Translations under genes and position numbers: made by a program
Notes under the pieces: model-generated
Databases searched by the model: none
What the model was told of the DNA's origin: nothing
The model's input: the letters and a program-made list of their open reading frames with translations, nothing else
NCBI GenBank assembly: GCA_002839605.1
Contig: PGYK01000001.1
Coordinates: 248,001-312,000 of the forward strand
DNA length: 64,000 nt
Reading direction: 5' to 3'
DNA from: Methanomicrobiales archaeon HGW-Methanomicrobiales-3
Lineage (GTDB): Archaea > Halobacteriota > Methanomicrobia > Methanomicrobiales > Methanospirillaceae
Shown: in pieces, positions 26,839 through 35,569 of the stretch
Layout: the number at the start of each line of letters is the position of its first letter
Numbering within the stretch: the first letter of the stretch is position 1

Positions 26839-29361
26839 TCAGTCGGCAGCTGGTGGCTGGTGCGTCTCTTTGTATTCAAGCCATTTGATCGCCTCAACGA
26901 CTATAAATGCCGCAACGGTCATGCCGATGACGTATCCCCAGTGTTCAGGGTTGAGCGGGACGGCCCCAAAGACGCCGGGGATCACGTAGATCGCGATGAG
27001 CTGGAGCACCAGTCCGGCCCCGATGCCGTAAAAGATATACGGGTTGATCGTGAGGCTCTTTCTCAAATTCAGGAAGTAGGGCTCGTGCTCCATCTGCGCC
27101 TGCAGGCCGTTTCCCCACTGGAGGCAGACAAAGGATGTGAACATAATCGAGACCACCAGCTCATAAGGATATTTTCCCAGGAGGTGCCAGAAGAGGATCA
27201 CCCCAAGGCCTCCCATGACAAGGCCGAAGGTCACGATGCGCCGGATCTGCCGCTTGTCGAAGAACTGCCGGGACGGGGGAATGGGATGCCGGGTCATCAC
27301 GTCCCCCTCCTCTTTTATGAACGGGAAGGTCTTGTCCTGCACGCCATCGGTCACAAGGTTGACCCAGAGGATCTGGATGGGCAGCAGGGGCAGGGGGAGG
27401 CCGGCGATGACGCTTGTACTGATAAGCACGATCTCGGTTATTGACGTGGAGACGAGGTAGTAGATGACCTTCCTTATGTTGTCCACGATCACGCGGGCAT
27501 TCCGTATGGCATCGACGATGACCGAGAGGTTGTTGTCCACGATCACCATCTTTGCCGCGCTCTTTGCCGCTTCGCTGCCCGATCCCATCGCGATCCCGAG
27601 GTCGGCAGCCCGGAGCGCCGGGACATCGTTCACCCCGTCCCCGGTCACGGTTACCGTCTCGCCGTGCTCCTGCAGGGTCTTGACGACCCGGTACTTATGT
27701 TCGGGGAGGATTCGCGCAAGGACCGTGGTGTGCTTTAAGGCTTCTGCAAGTTCCTCGTCGCCCATCGCCGCGATTTCTGGACCGGTGAGAAGCCCGTCCC
27801 CCTCCTTCCAGATGTTGACCGAACGGGCGATCTCCCGTGCCGTGAGCGGGTGGTCGCCCGTTATCATCATAACGCGGACACCGGCCCGCTTTGCCACCCG
27901 GACCGCTTCGGCAGCGCTCTCCTTGGGTGGGTCGATGAACCCGATGATCCCGACAATCGAGAACTTCCAGTGGGCCGGGTCCTCCGAGAGCCACGCGCCG
28001 GCGCCAAATGCAAGGACGCGGAGGCCCCGGCCTGCCATTGCCTCGATCCGGAGTTCCAGTTCGCCAAGTGCGGAAGCGTTGTCAGCGTGTTTTCTGAGTT
28101 CCTCGTACGCCCCCTTGACATAGAAGCGTTCAACGCCATCCACCACGTTCGCGGTTGCCATCAGCCGCCGGGCGGTGTCGAACGGGTACTCCCAGCGGCG
28201 GGGGTTCTGCTCCCGGATCCGTTCGTACCCGTCCACCCATCGCGCGAGGGCGACATCGATGGGGTCGCCCGACCCGGCATGGGAATCGTTACAGAGCGCT
28301 GCAGCTTTGATGAGTTCGTCAAGATCGAGAGCAAAGTCCTCGTGGACGGTAAGTTTCCCCTCGGTGATGGTACCGGTCTTGTCCGAGGCGATCACGGTTG
28401 CGCTGCCCATTGTCTCGACTGCCGGCAGGTACCGCACCAGGGTCTGGTGTTTTGAAAGGGCGAGTGCCCCGACCACCATGATGATGGTCACAACGATGGG
28501 GAGCCCCTCGGGGACTGCCGAGACCATCTGGGCGACCAGCAGGTAGGCGATCTCGGCTCCAGGCCGGCCCTGCAACGCGGCGATCACCCCGACAATAGCG
28601 AAGATGGCAAGCAGCATGGTGATATACCGCTTCGAGAAGTGGGCGATGGCCTTCGTGAACGGGCTGTCGGGCGACTTCTCCTGCGCCAGCTCCGCGATGC
28701 CGGCGAAGTACGTGCTCCTGCCGGTCCGCACCACATATCCTTTCCCGGACCCCCGGACGATGGATGTCCCCGAGAGGAGGCTGTTTTTCAGATCATAGGG
28801 GGGGCTGTCGGCTGCCAGCTTTGCTGCGTGGTCTTTTATCACGGGCAGCGATTCGCCGGTCAGGGATGCTTCATCCACGGTGAGGGCGTGAGTTTCGAAG
28901 AGCCGGATGTCGGCGGTCACCAGATCGCCCTCGGCAAGGTGCACGCAGTCCCCGGGGACAAGTTCGTTTGATGATATGCTGTGCTGCTCTCCGTTACGGA
29001 CAACGGTGACTTTACTCTCGGTCAGTTTTTTGAGGGCATCGAGCGATGCTTCTGCCTTGACCTCCTGCCAGAACCCGATGATGCTGTTGACACCGATGAT
29101 GAAGATGATGATGAAGAAGTCCTTGACATCGGAGACGATGAGCGAGATCACTGCTGCAATGATGAGGATATAGACAAGGATGCTTTTGAACTGCCGCAGG
29201 AAGATGACAAACTTGCTCGTCTTCTCTTCCTTGAGGACGTTCCTGCCATACGATGCAAGCCGTGCCTGCACCTCGCTCTCAGAAAGACCGGAAGGGCTTG
29301 TGCCGAGCTGGTCCCGGACCGTCTCAGCGGGGAGCGCGTGGGGTGATTCGGGAAGGGTCAT
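26839..29361 (-). CDS. P2-type cation-transporting ATPase (PacL-like)
   Basis: 840 residues. All P-type landmarks are present: TGES in the actuator domain, phosphorylated Asp327 in SDKTGTITEG, KGAYEE in the nucleotide domain, TGDGVNDVPALRAAD hinge, and 8-10 membrane helices. The M4 motif is PEGLP, as in Ca2+ and Na+/K+ pumps of class P2, not the CPC of heavy-metal pumps. The ion (Ca2+, Na+ or Mg2+) is not settled. It is first in a unit with DUF432 and mscS (58-base gap). Confidence 0.9.
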   Translation of the reverse strand: MTLPESPHALPAETVRDQLGTSPSGLSESEVQARLASYGRNVLKEEKTSKFVIFLRQFKSILVYILIIAAVISLIVSDVKDFFIIIFIIGVNSIIGFWQEVKAEASLDALKKLTESKVTVVRNGEQHSISSNELVPGDCVHLAEGDLVTADIRLFETHALTVDEASLTGESLPVIKDHAAKLAADSPPYDLKNSLLSGTSIVRGSGKGYVVRTGRSTYFAGIAELAQEKSPDSPFTKAIAHFSKRYITMLLAIFAIVGVIAALQGRPGAEIAYLLVAQMVSAVPEGLPIVVTIIMVVGALALSKHQTLVRYLPAVETMGSATVIASDKTGTITEGKLTVHEDFALDLDELIKAAALCNDSHAGSGDPIDVALARWVDGYERIREQNPRRWEYPFDTARRLMATANVVDGVERFYVKGAYEELRKHADNASALGELELRIEAMAGRGLRVLAFGAGAWLSEDPAHWKFSIVGIIGFIDPPKESAAEAVRVAKRAGVRVMMITGDHPLTAREIARSVNIWKEGDGLLTGPEIAAMGDEELAEALKHTTVLARILPEHKYRVVKTLQEHGETVTVTGDGVNDVPALRAADLGIAMGSGSEAAKSAAKMVIVDNNLSVIVDAIRNARVIVDNIRKVIYYLVSTSITEIVLISTSVIAGLPLPLLPIQILWVNLVTDGVQDKTFPFIKEEGDVMTRHPIPPSRQFFDKRQIRRIVTFGLVMGGLGVILFWHLLGKYPYELVVSIMFTSFVCLQWGNGLQAQMEHEPYFLNLRKSLTINPYIFYGIGAGLVLQLIAIYVIPGVFGAVPLNPEHWGYVIGMTVAAFIVVEAIKWLEYKETHQPPAAD

Positions 29362-29388
29362 GATATCTTAAGGTATCCTGAACCGCGG

Positions 29389-29397
29389 GATATAAAG
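29389..29397 (-). promoter_or_regulatory. TATA box of the P-type ATPase operon
   Basis: The minus strand reads CTTTATATC about 28-36 bases before the ATG at 29361, suggesting a very short leader. Confidence 0.55.
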
Positions 29398-29587
29398 CAT
29401 TACCGGTTATGGATGATTCTCCGTTCCATGGCAACACGCTCGCATCGCCGAACCTGTACTGGGACGCGGGGTCACTATCCCGGCAGAGCATCATGACGCA
29501 TTGGCGTTTCGCCTAAAAACCGGTTGGGGGCAGAATTATTCAAAAACTCTAACGGCGGGACAATGCTGGAGATGGATATCCGGCCGG

Positions 29588-31003
29588 TCATCGTTTCAGC
29601 CGGGTTGCGATCCCCCATGCCAGGAGGATGAGGAGCACGACCAGCGCCAGCCCTTCGACAACCGGAAAATCTCCCGGAAAAAATGTGCCCGGCAGGTAGG
29701 CGGCAATCTTCAGGTGTAATCCGCCCAGGATTTCTGTAGCGACCGTAATTACCAGTACGGTCGGGATGAGGTATTTGCAGAGGATGAAGATGGCGCGGTT
29801 CAGCAAAGTCGGCCCCCCCGTTTCGGCATAGAAGATCTCCCGGGGTGCGTATGCGGTAAAGACGACGGCAAGCAGGATGGCAGTGATATGGAGGCCAAGT
29901 GTTCCGGCGGTCCTGTCCATGAAGTCGAGGACCGGCTCCCCTGCAACGGTCAGGTTAAGCGCACTGTAGCTGAGCGCCGGCAACAGCGTGACTGCCAGCA
30001 GGATAGCCGTGAGGATCGTTGCGGTCTTCTTCCGGGTCCATACCGCCGCCTCGCTCACGGCAGCAACGCACACCTCAAGGCAGGCGACCGTTGTGGTGAT
30101 GGCGGCAAAGAAGAGGAGTGAGAAGAACGCGATGGCAATGTACCGGCCGAAGGGCAGACCGGCAAATGCCACAGGTAGCGTAGTGAACGCGAGCTCGGCT
30201 CCTGCTGTCGGGGAGAGCCCGTAGGTGAAGACGACCGGGAAGATGACGAGGCCGGCAAGGAGCGCGACCGAGGTATCGGCAACCGTGATGACCAGCGCCG
30301 CTTTGCGGATGTCCTGGTCCTGCGCCATATACGCGCCGTAGGTGAGCATGATCCCCTCGCCTACCGAGAGCGAGAAGAGCGCCTGCCCGAACGCGGCAAG
30401 CCAGATCCCGGGCTTTGCGAGAACGGAGAGATCCGGGGTGAAGAGGTAGGATACGCCCGCAGAAAACCCTGAGAGGGTGGTGCTGTAGAGTGCCATGATA
30501 ACGAGGATGCCGATGGAGAGTGGCACCAGTACGACAACCATCCGTTCGATCCCCGCGCGGACGCCTGCGGCAACGATCGTGCCGGTAATGAGAGCACAGG
30601 CAAGCGCGAAGAGGACGGGTGTGTACGACCCGGTGAACGCATCAAACGAGACCTCTGCGCCGGTGACCGAGAAGGTGAGGTAGGCAAATGTCCAGCCCGT
30701 GATGACAAGGTAATACGCCGTGATGAGGAACGAGACGATACAGATGAGCCAGCCGATGGTCCCGAAGGATGGCCGGATAGCGGCAAACGTGCTCACCACC
30801 GTACCCCGGAACCTGCGCCCCACCCCGATCTCGAGCACCATTAAGGGCAGCGCAAAGACAAAGACCGCGATGAAATACGGGATAAGATATGCCCCGCCAC
30901 CGTTCTGCCCGAGCACGGCCGAGAACCGCCAGATGTTGCCAAGGCCTACTGCTGCACCGATGGCGGCGAGGATGAATGCAAGGTGCGAGGACCAGCGCTC
31001 CAT
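29588..31003 (-). CDS. Neurotransmitter:sodium symporter (NSS/SNF family)
   Basis: 471 residues with about 11-12 membrane helices. The TM1 signature GNIWRFSAVLGQNGGGAYLI carries the Na+ and substrate site of LeuT-type carriers. Archaeal members import amino acids or related solutes with Na+. In this neighbourhood uptake of an osmolyte or its precursor is possible, but the substrate cannot be read. Confidence 0.9.
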   Translation of the reverse strand: MERWSSHLAFILAAIGAAVGLGNIWRFSAVLGQNGGGAYLIPYFIAVFVFALPLMVLEIGVGRRFRGTVVSTFAAIRPSFGTIGWLICIVSFLITAYYLVITGWTFAYLTFSVTGAEVSFDAFTGSYTPVLFALACALITGTIVAAGVRAGIERMVVVLVPLSIGILVIMALYSTTLSGFSAGVSYLFTPDLSVLAKPGIWLAAFGQALFSLSVGEGIMLTYGAYMAQDQDIRKAALVITVADTSVALLAGLVIFPVVFTYGLSPTAGAELAFTTLPVAFAGLPFGRYIAIAFFSLLFFAAITTTVACLEVCVAAVSEAAVWTRKKTATILTAILLAVTLLPALSYSALNLTVAGEPVLDFMDRTAGTLGLHITAILLAVVFTAYAPREIFYAETGGPTLLNRAIFILCKYLIPTVLVITVATEILGGLHLKIAAYLPGTFFPGDFPVVEGLALVVLLILLAWGIATRLKR

Positions 31004-31117
31004 TCAGTCAGCCCTCTTTTGGCATATGCTCTTTTGCGGTATCACGGATGGAGGACGCGATCAGGTGGCTCTGCCGTCCCGTACGGGATTGGGGTAACCA
31101 GCTCCGCCAGCCCCGCT

Positions 31118-32722
31118 TCATATTTCCCGCTCCCTCGCAAGCAGCCGGGCGGTCTTCCGTATCTCCCGGATCGTGCCTGCCATCCCCTCGATCTGGAAGA
31201 GTGCCCGCGAGAACTCGCTGCCGGCCGGTGTCCTGCCGGCAGCGAAGCGGTTCAGGTAATCGTTGTACTGGAGCGTCACGACGTCGCGGAGGAGGTCGTC
31301 CTGCCGGCGCATCTGTTCGTTTGTCTCGTCCGTGATGACCGGAAATGTCCTGGCGAGCGTCTCAAGGTTCAGGCTGCACGGGACAAGGGAGTGCTGGAGC
31401 GCCCCTATCGAGCGTTCGGTGAGGGTGATCCCCTGTTCCTGCACCTGGTGGATGATCTCGTCGAGTCCCCCGGTCTGGTCGGCGAGCACCTGGCCGAGCT
31501 TGGAGATCCGGACAAGCCCGGCAAGATACGCGGCTCTCTTTTTTGAGAGGTCCCGTTTTGAGAGCTCAAGGGCAGCTTTGCTGATCTGCACGTCAAGGTA
31601 GGTTGCATAATCGCGGAGCTGCGATACCTGCGGAGAGTATTTCTTTGAGTCTTTGAGAAGGGTCTCAAGTTCATCGAGCAGCTTCTGGGGGATGGTCAGG
31701 AGATTGGCAATCTCCTGTTCGATCTGCCGCACGGCGTCCGGGGTTATCTCCGGGAGCGGGTGAACGATATGGCGGGTGACCAGCACCACGTCGTCCTCCC
31801 TGCCCGGAACGATCCGCATCACCACCCGCTCGAACGGCCGCAGCAGGATGAGGAAGATGATGCAGCATGTCAGGTTGAAGACAAGATGGGCGTTTGCCAC
31901 TTGCTGGCCGGCGTCGCCACCCAATGAGACGATGAAGTCCGTGAATGGTCCAAGGAAGGGGAGGAATATGAGTACACCCAGAAAATTGAAGAGGAAATGG
32001 GCGACGGCGGCACGCTTTGCCGAGGTGTTCATCCGCATCGCGACAACAAGCGCGGTTGTGGTGCTCCCGAGGTTTGCCCCCAGCAGGATCGGGATTGCCA
32101 TCGTCGGGGTAATGAGGCCGTTCTGCGACATGAGCACAACAAGCCCGGTAGTCACGGAGCTTGACTGGAAGATATTGGTGACAAGGAACCCGAATGCGAT
32201 CTGCAAAAAGACCGTGTTCATCATTCCCATCAGTTCCAGCAGCTGCGGGTCGGTCCGGTACGGGGCCATGACGCCCGAGATGAGGGTTAAGGAGAAGAAG
32301 ACGAGACCGAAGTAGAAGATGGGCCGGCCGAAGATCCGGTATTTTCCCGGGATGATCCCGATGACAAACCCGATCAGGATGAAGATCGGGGCAAAGGCCG
32401 TGAAGTTTAAGGCAACCAGCTGGGAGGTGAGGGTTGTGCCAAGGTTCGAGCCGAAGATGACCCCGAGCGATGCGGCAAACGAGATGATGCCGGCATTGAC
32501 GAGCCCTACCGTGATGATGGTGGTGGCGTGGCTGGACTGGACGATACCCGTGACGAGCGCCCCGACAGCAGTGCCCCTGAGCGGGGTCTTGGTGAGGTTC
32601 TGGATCAGGTCCTGGAGCTTGTCCTTTGCCGCCAGTTGTACTTCGCGGGAGAACTGCTCAATCCCGTACAGGAAGAGGATGATCCCCGGGATGATGGCAA
32701 AGAAGAGTTCCCACGAGTCCAC
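31118..32722 (-). CDS. Na/Pi cotransporter-family protein with PhoU-like tail
   Basis: 534 residues. Two inverted membrane repeats each carry the QSS motif of the family (QSSHATTIITVG near residue 63 and QSSSVTTGLVV near 187). From about residue 335 a helical cytoplasmic domain (IEQEIANLLTIPQKLLDELE onwards) looks PhoU-like. It is thought to move phosphate with Na+. The fusion with a PhoU-type domain suggests self-regulation. Confidence 0.88.
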   Translation of the reverse strand: MDSWELFFAIIPGIILFLYGIEQFSREVQLAAKDKLQDLIQNLTKTPLRGTAVGALVTGIVQSSHATTIITVGLVNAGIISFAASLGVIFGSNLGTTLTSQLVALNFTAFAPIFILIGFVIGIIPGKYRIFGRPIFYFGLVFFSLTLISGVMAPYRTDPQLLELMGMMNTVFLQIAFGFLVTNIFQSSSVTTGLVVLMSQNGLITPTMAIPILLGANLGSTTTALVVAMRMNTSAKRAAVAHFLFNFLGVLIFLPFLGPFTDFIVSLGGDAGQQVANAHLVFNLTCCIIFLILLRPFERVVMRIVPGREDDVVLVTRHIVHPLPEITPDAVRQIEQEIANLLTIPQKLLDELETLLKDSKKYSPQVSQLRDYATYLDVQISKAALELSKRDLSKKRAAYLAGLVRISKLGQVLADQTGGLDEIIHQVQEQGITLTERSIGALQHSLVPCSLNLETLARTFPVITDETNEQMRRQDDLLRDVVTLQYNDYLNRFAAGRTPAGSEFSRALFQIEGMAGTIREIRKTARLLAREREI

Positions 32723-32856
32723 GCTGGCGGCACCTTATACCGAATTACTCCGGGTGATGGTTATAGTTTTTCCCAGAAGGAACGCCCATCCTGGGCCGGG
32801 GTGTCAGGTGAAAATTCTGTGCGGGAGTGGCCATGCCGCAGGAGCGATCCCGAGCC

Positions 32857-33783
32857 TTACCGGAAGGGTGGTTTCAGGATAAGGACCGGCTTTTTGGCAT
32901 TGCGGGCAACGGGTGCTGATGTACTGCCGATAAGGCTCGTTATCAGGCTCTTTTTCCCCCGGGACTTGAGCAGGATGAGGGACATGTTCTCCCGTTCCGA
33001 GAATGCGAGGATCTCTTCTGCGGCACCTCCCGTGGCAACGCGGGTATCCGCCGTGATTCCGTGACGGGTAAACAATGCCTTGAGTTCCGCGAGCCGGCCT
33101 TCTGCCTCTGATTCTCTCTCCTTTACTTCCTGTTCGGAATGTCCGCTGCTTACTGCATGGAAGAGCGAAGCCCTGCCAATCCATGGCAGGAGCTCAAGGC
33201 ATATGGTCCCGATCTCCGGATCTGAGAAGTCTGTGCAGACCATCACATGAGAGAACAATCCCGCGGGCGTTGCGGCAGGAAACCCGGAAGGTGGAGTTAT
33301 GGCAAAATCCTGATTGGTGATTGCCGATGGCGGGATGAGGAGGAGCGGCTTCTCCCCGTAGCGGACAAGATCCGAGGCAACGCTGCCAAGGAGTACCGAA
33401 CCGATGATACCGGCCCCTCTCCGCGACATCACGATGAGGGATACTTCGTGTTCCCGGGCAACCTGGCTGATGGCATCGGAGATCTCACCCCCCGCGATCT
33501 CCCGTACAATGGTTGTGACCGGAACACCGGGCAATGCGATGAGGGACTTCATCTCCTCAAGGGCGATACCTGCTTTTTCGGTGTCCGGGTTAACAACCGG
33601 TGTTTCGCTTCCCAGGTACCGGTTGTAGATCACATGGAGCAGGACGATCTTCCGGATGCCGGGGATCTGTTTTACGGACCTGAGTGCAGTCCGGCAATTC
33701 TCTGAAAAATCAACCGGGAGAAGCACGCACCCGGCAAGGATCTTTCCCGTCACGCTCTCTTCTGCGGAACATCTCTCCATCAT
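32857..33783 (-). CDS. Tandem-domain universal stress protein
   Basis: 308 residues with two UspA domains. The first (ILAGCVLLPVDFSENCRTAL) ends with the ATP-type loop RRGAGIIGSVLLGSVASDLV. The second (FSHVMVCTDFSDPEIGT) ends SRGKKSLITSLIGSTSAPV. The ATG at 33783 overlaps the antiporter stop (ATGATG with TGA inside), so it is translated with the Kef-type carrier. Usp-antiporter pairs are common, and the Usp may regulate the carrier. Confidence 0.88.
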   Translation of the reverse strand: MMERCSAEESVTGKILAGCVLLPVDFSENCRTALRSVKQIPGIRKIVLLHVIYNRYLGSETPVVNPDTEKAGIALEEMKSLIALPGVPVTTIVREIAGGEISDAISQVAREHEVSLIVMSRRGAGIIGSVLLGSVASDLVRYGEKPLLLIPPSAITNQDFAITPPSGFPAATPAGLFSHVMVCTDFSDPEIGTICLELLPWIGRASLFHAVSSGHSEQEVKERESEAEGRLAELKALFTRHGITADTRVATGGAAEEILAFSERENMSLILLKSRGKKSLITSLIGSTSAPVARNAKKPVLILKPPFR

Positions 33784-35009
33784 GCAACTTTCTCCTGTGA
33801 GGAGTCCGGCATGCTCGTGCCGCCTCCCTCGTACTTGCAGTACTCTCCCCGGTAAAACCAGTTCCGGTACACAATGGGCGTGATGATGGTAGTCAGCAGG
33901 CTCATCATCACGATAGCGACATAGATGCCCTGCCCGATGATACCCCGTTCAAGACCAATGAGTGCGATGATCATCGCCACTTCGCCCCGGGGCGCCATGC
34001 CAAACCCGACGATCAGCGCGTCCTTTGTGCACAGTCCACCCATCTTTGCGGGAATCCCGCACCCGATCACCTTGGTCAAGATTGCGACAATGGTCAAAGC
34101 GACCAGGAAGAGGAAAATCTCCGGTGTCACTGCATGGAGATCGGCGATGATCCCAAGCGAGACAAAGAAGATCGAGGCAAAGATGATCTGGAGGTATTCT
34201 GCCCCTTCCTTGAGACTGTGGCTCTGGTGGAGCTCGACATCCTTGAACGAGACCCCGGCGATGAATGCCCCGACAATGGCCGAGAGGCCGACTGCTTCGG
34301 CGCACATGGCGTAGAAGAAGGCAAGCATCATGGCAAAGAGGAAGATGAACTCGGGATATTTCTTGACAAACGGGGTGGTATCGAGTCTGACAAGGAACCT
34401 GCTGACCACGAGAAGCCCGAAAGCTGCTGCAATCACGATGAATCCAATCGCTTTTGCCGTGACAATCGCGACACCCAGGTACGAGAACGAGCCGCCAACA
34501 ATGTCGGTGCTGATGGCAAGGGCCAGAAGGGCGAGGACATCATCGATGACCGCAGCGCCGATGATAGCCTTTGCGGCATCGGTCTGGAGCTTGCCCAGTT
34601 CCTTTAAGACATTGGCGGTGATGGCGATGCTCGTTGCCGTGCAGGCAGTCCCGACAAAGATCGCGCTTGCCGAATCGAACCCGAAGAGTACGGCAAGGTA
34701 CCAGCCGCCAAGCCATGGGACAATCACTCCGACAAGAGCAATGGCAAAGTTCCGTGGCTGGATGATATCCTTCATATTGAACTCAAAGCCGATCACGAAC
34801 AGCAGGATGACCGCACCGAGGTGGGCAAGACCGCTGACGAAGTCCGTGTACGTGATGAGGCCAAGAACGCTGGGCCCGACAAAGAGCCCGACAAGGATAA
34901 GCCCGATGACTGCGGACTGGTTGATCCGTGAAGCGACCAGGTAGCCCCCTATTGCCACGAAGAGGAGCAGGCTCATCTGGAATTCAGGTGTGGCGAAGAG
35001 ATTATCCAT
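33780..35009 (-). CDS. CPA2 cation/proton antiporter (KefB-like)
   Basis: 409 residues from ATG 35009 (MDNLFATPEFQMSLLLF); the longer frame runs into repeat DNA and is rejected. About 12 helices carry CPA2 features (GLILVGLFVGPSVLGL, ILLFVIGFEFNMKDI, GTACTATSIAITANVL, IIGAAVIDDVLALL). The tail is short and lacks a TrkA-N domain, so ligand gating may come from the overlapping Usp. The function is K+ or Na+ efflux against protons. Confidence 0.88.
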   Translation of the reverse strand: MDNLFATPEFQMSLLLFVAIGGYLVASRINQSAVIGLILVGLFVGPSVLGLITYTDFVSGLAHLGAVILLFVIGFEFNMKDIIQPRNFAIALVGVIVPWLGGWYLAVLFGFDSASAIFVGTACTATSIAITANVLKELGKLQTDAAKAIIGAAVIDDVLALLALAISTDIVGGSFSYLGVAIVTAKAIGFIVIAAAFGLLVVSRFLVRLDTTPFVKKYPEFIFLFAMMLAFFYAMCAEAVGLSAIVGAFIAGVSFKDVELHQSHSLKEGAEYLQIIFASIFFVSLGIIADLHAVTPEIFLFLVALTIVAILTKVIGCGIPAKMGGLCTKDALIVGFGMAPRGEVAMIIALIGLERGIIGQGIYVAIVMMSLLTTIITPIVYRNWFYRGEYCKYEGGGTSMPDSSQEKVA

Positions 35010-35130
35010 TTTAAATAACTTGGGAGGATGAGTAAAAACGTTTTGTGATGTCGGGAACCGGAATGGTTTCCTGGTGGGTAAAAAAAGAGAAGGGCAGGCG
35101 AACCATCTTTTCCAACCAGACCCTGCTCTC

Positions 35131-35185
35131 AAATTTTCAAGCGCGATCATGATCGCGATCGAAAAACTGATCCGGATCAATCAAA
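35131..35185 (+). repeat. GATC-rich palindromic repeat, copy A
   Basis: AAATTTTCAA followed by GCGCGATCATGATCGCGATC and AAAAACTGATCCGGATC. The core is a near-perfect palindrome with five GATC sites in about 40 bases. It is nearly identical to copy B (35412-35463) and related to copies C and D near 55 kb. Confidence 0.75.
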
Positions 35186-35412
35186 CCTTGATTTTCATTT
35201 TTCAACCAAACCTTGATTGAAAAATTTTCAGCAGACCTTGATGAAAAAATTTCAAGCACACCCTGATTGAAAACCGGGCCCCGCGTTCGTGCTCCCGTCG
35301 TGAACATACAAACCGGACTCATACAGATCAGCTTAACATTTTGCAACCACACCCTGATTGAATTTTTTTGAGCGGACCTTGCCGGAAAATTTTCAATCAA
35401 ACCTTGAATTTA
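35166..35412 (+). repeat. Degenerate tandem array, unit about 24 bp
   Basis: Several imperfect units of the form AAAATTTTCA-NNNN-ACCTTGATTGA stand between copies A and B of the GATC-rich repeat. About six can be read, interrupted by a non-repetitive stretch near 35275-35335. Unit length and sequence drift, and no constant spacers exist, so it is not CRISPR. The remainder of the gap (35010-35130 and 35464-35569) shows no gene. Confidence 0.6.
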
Positions 35413-35463
35413 AAATTTTCAGCGCGATCATGATCGCGATCGAAAAACTGATCCGGATCGATC
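35412..35463 (+). repeat. GATC-rich palindromic repeat, copy B
   Basis: AAAATTTTCA-GCGCGATCATGATCGCGATC followed by AAAAACTGATCCGGATC, almost the same as copy A about 280 bases upstream. Confidence 0.75.
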
Positions 35464-35569
35464 GGATCCTGCCCGAAAAGATGTGATCAGGCGCCGGGTA
35501 AAAAAGGGGCACCCAAATACAGCCCCAATACCATCTCCCGCAGAGCATTCGATCCCGCAGGGCAGCACT

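Noticed and set aside
35137-35400. 87-residue minus-strand frame with repeated peptides (VWLKN, VWLQN)
   Set aside because: It is a by-product of the tandem DNA repeat; no ribosome-binding site or family similarity.
35131-35463. CRISPR-like look of the repeat block
   Set aside because: Unit length and sequence drift, there are no constant repeats with unique spacers, and no cas genes are nearby.
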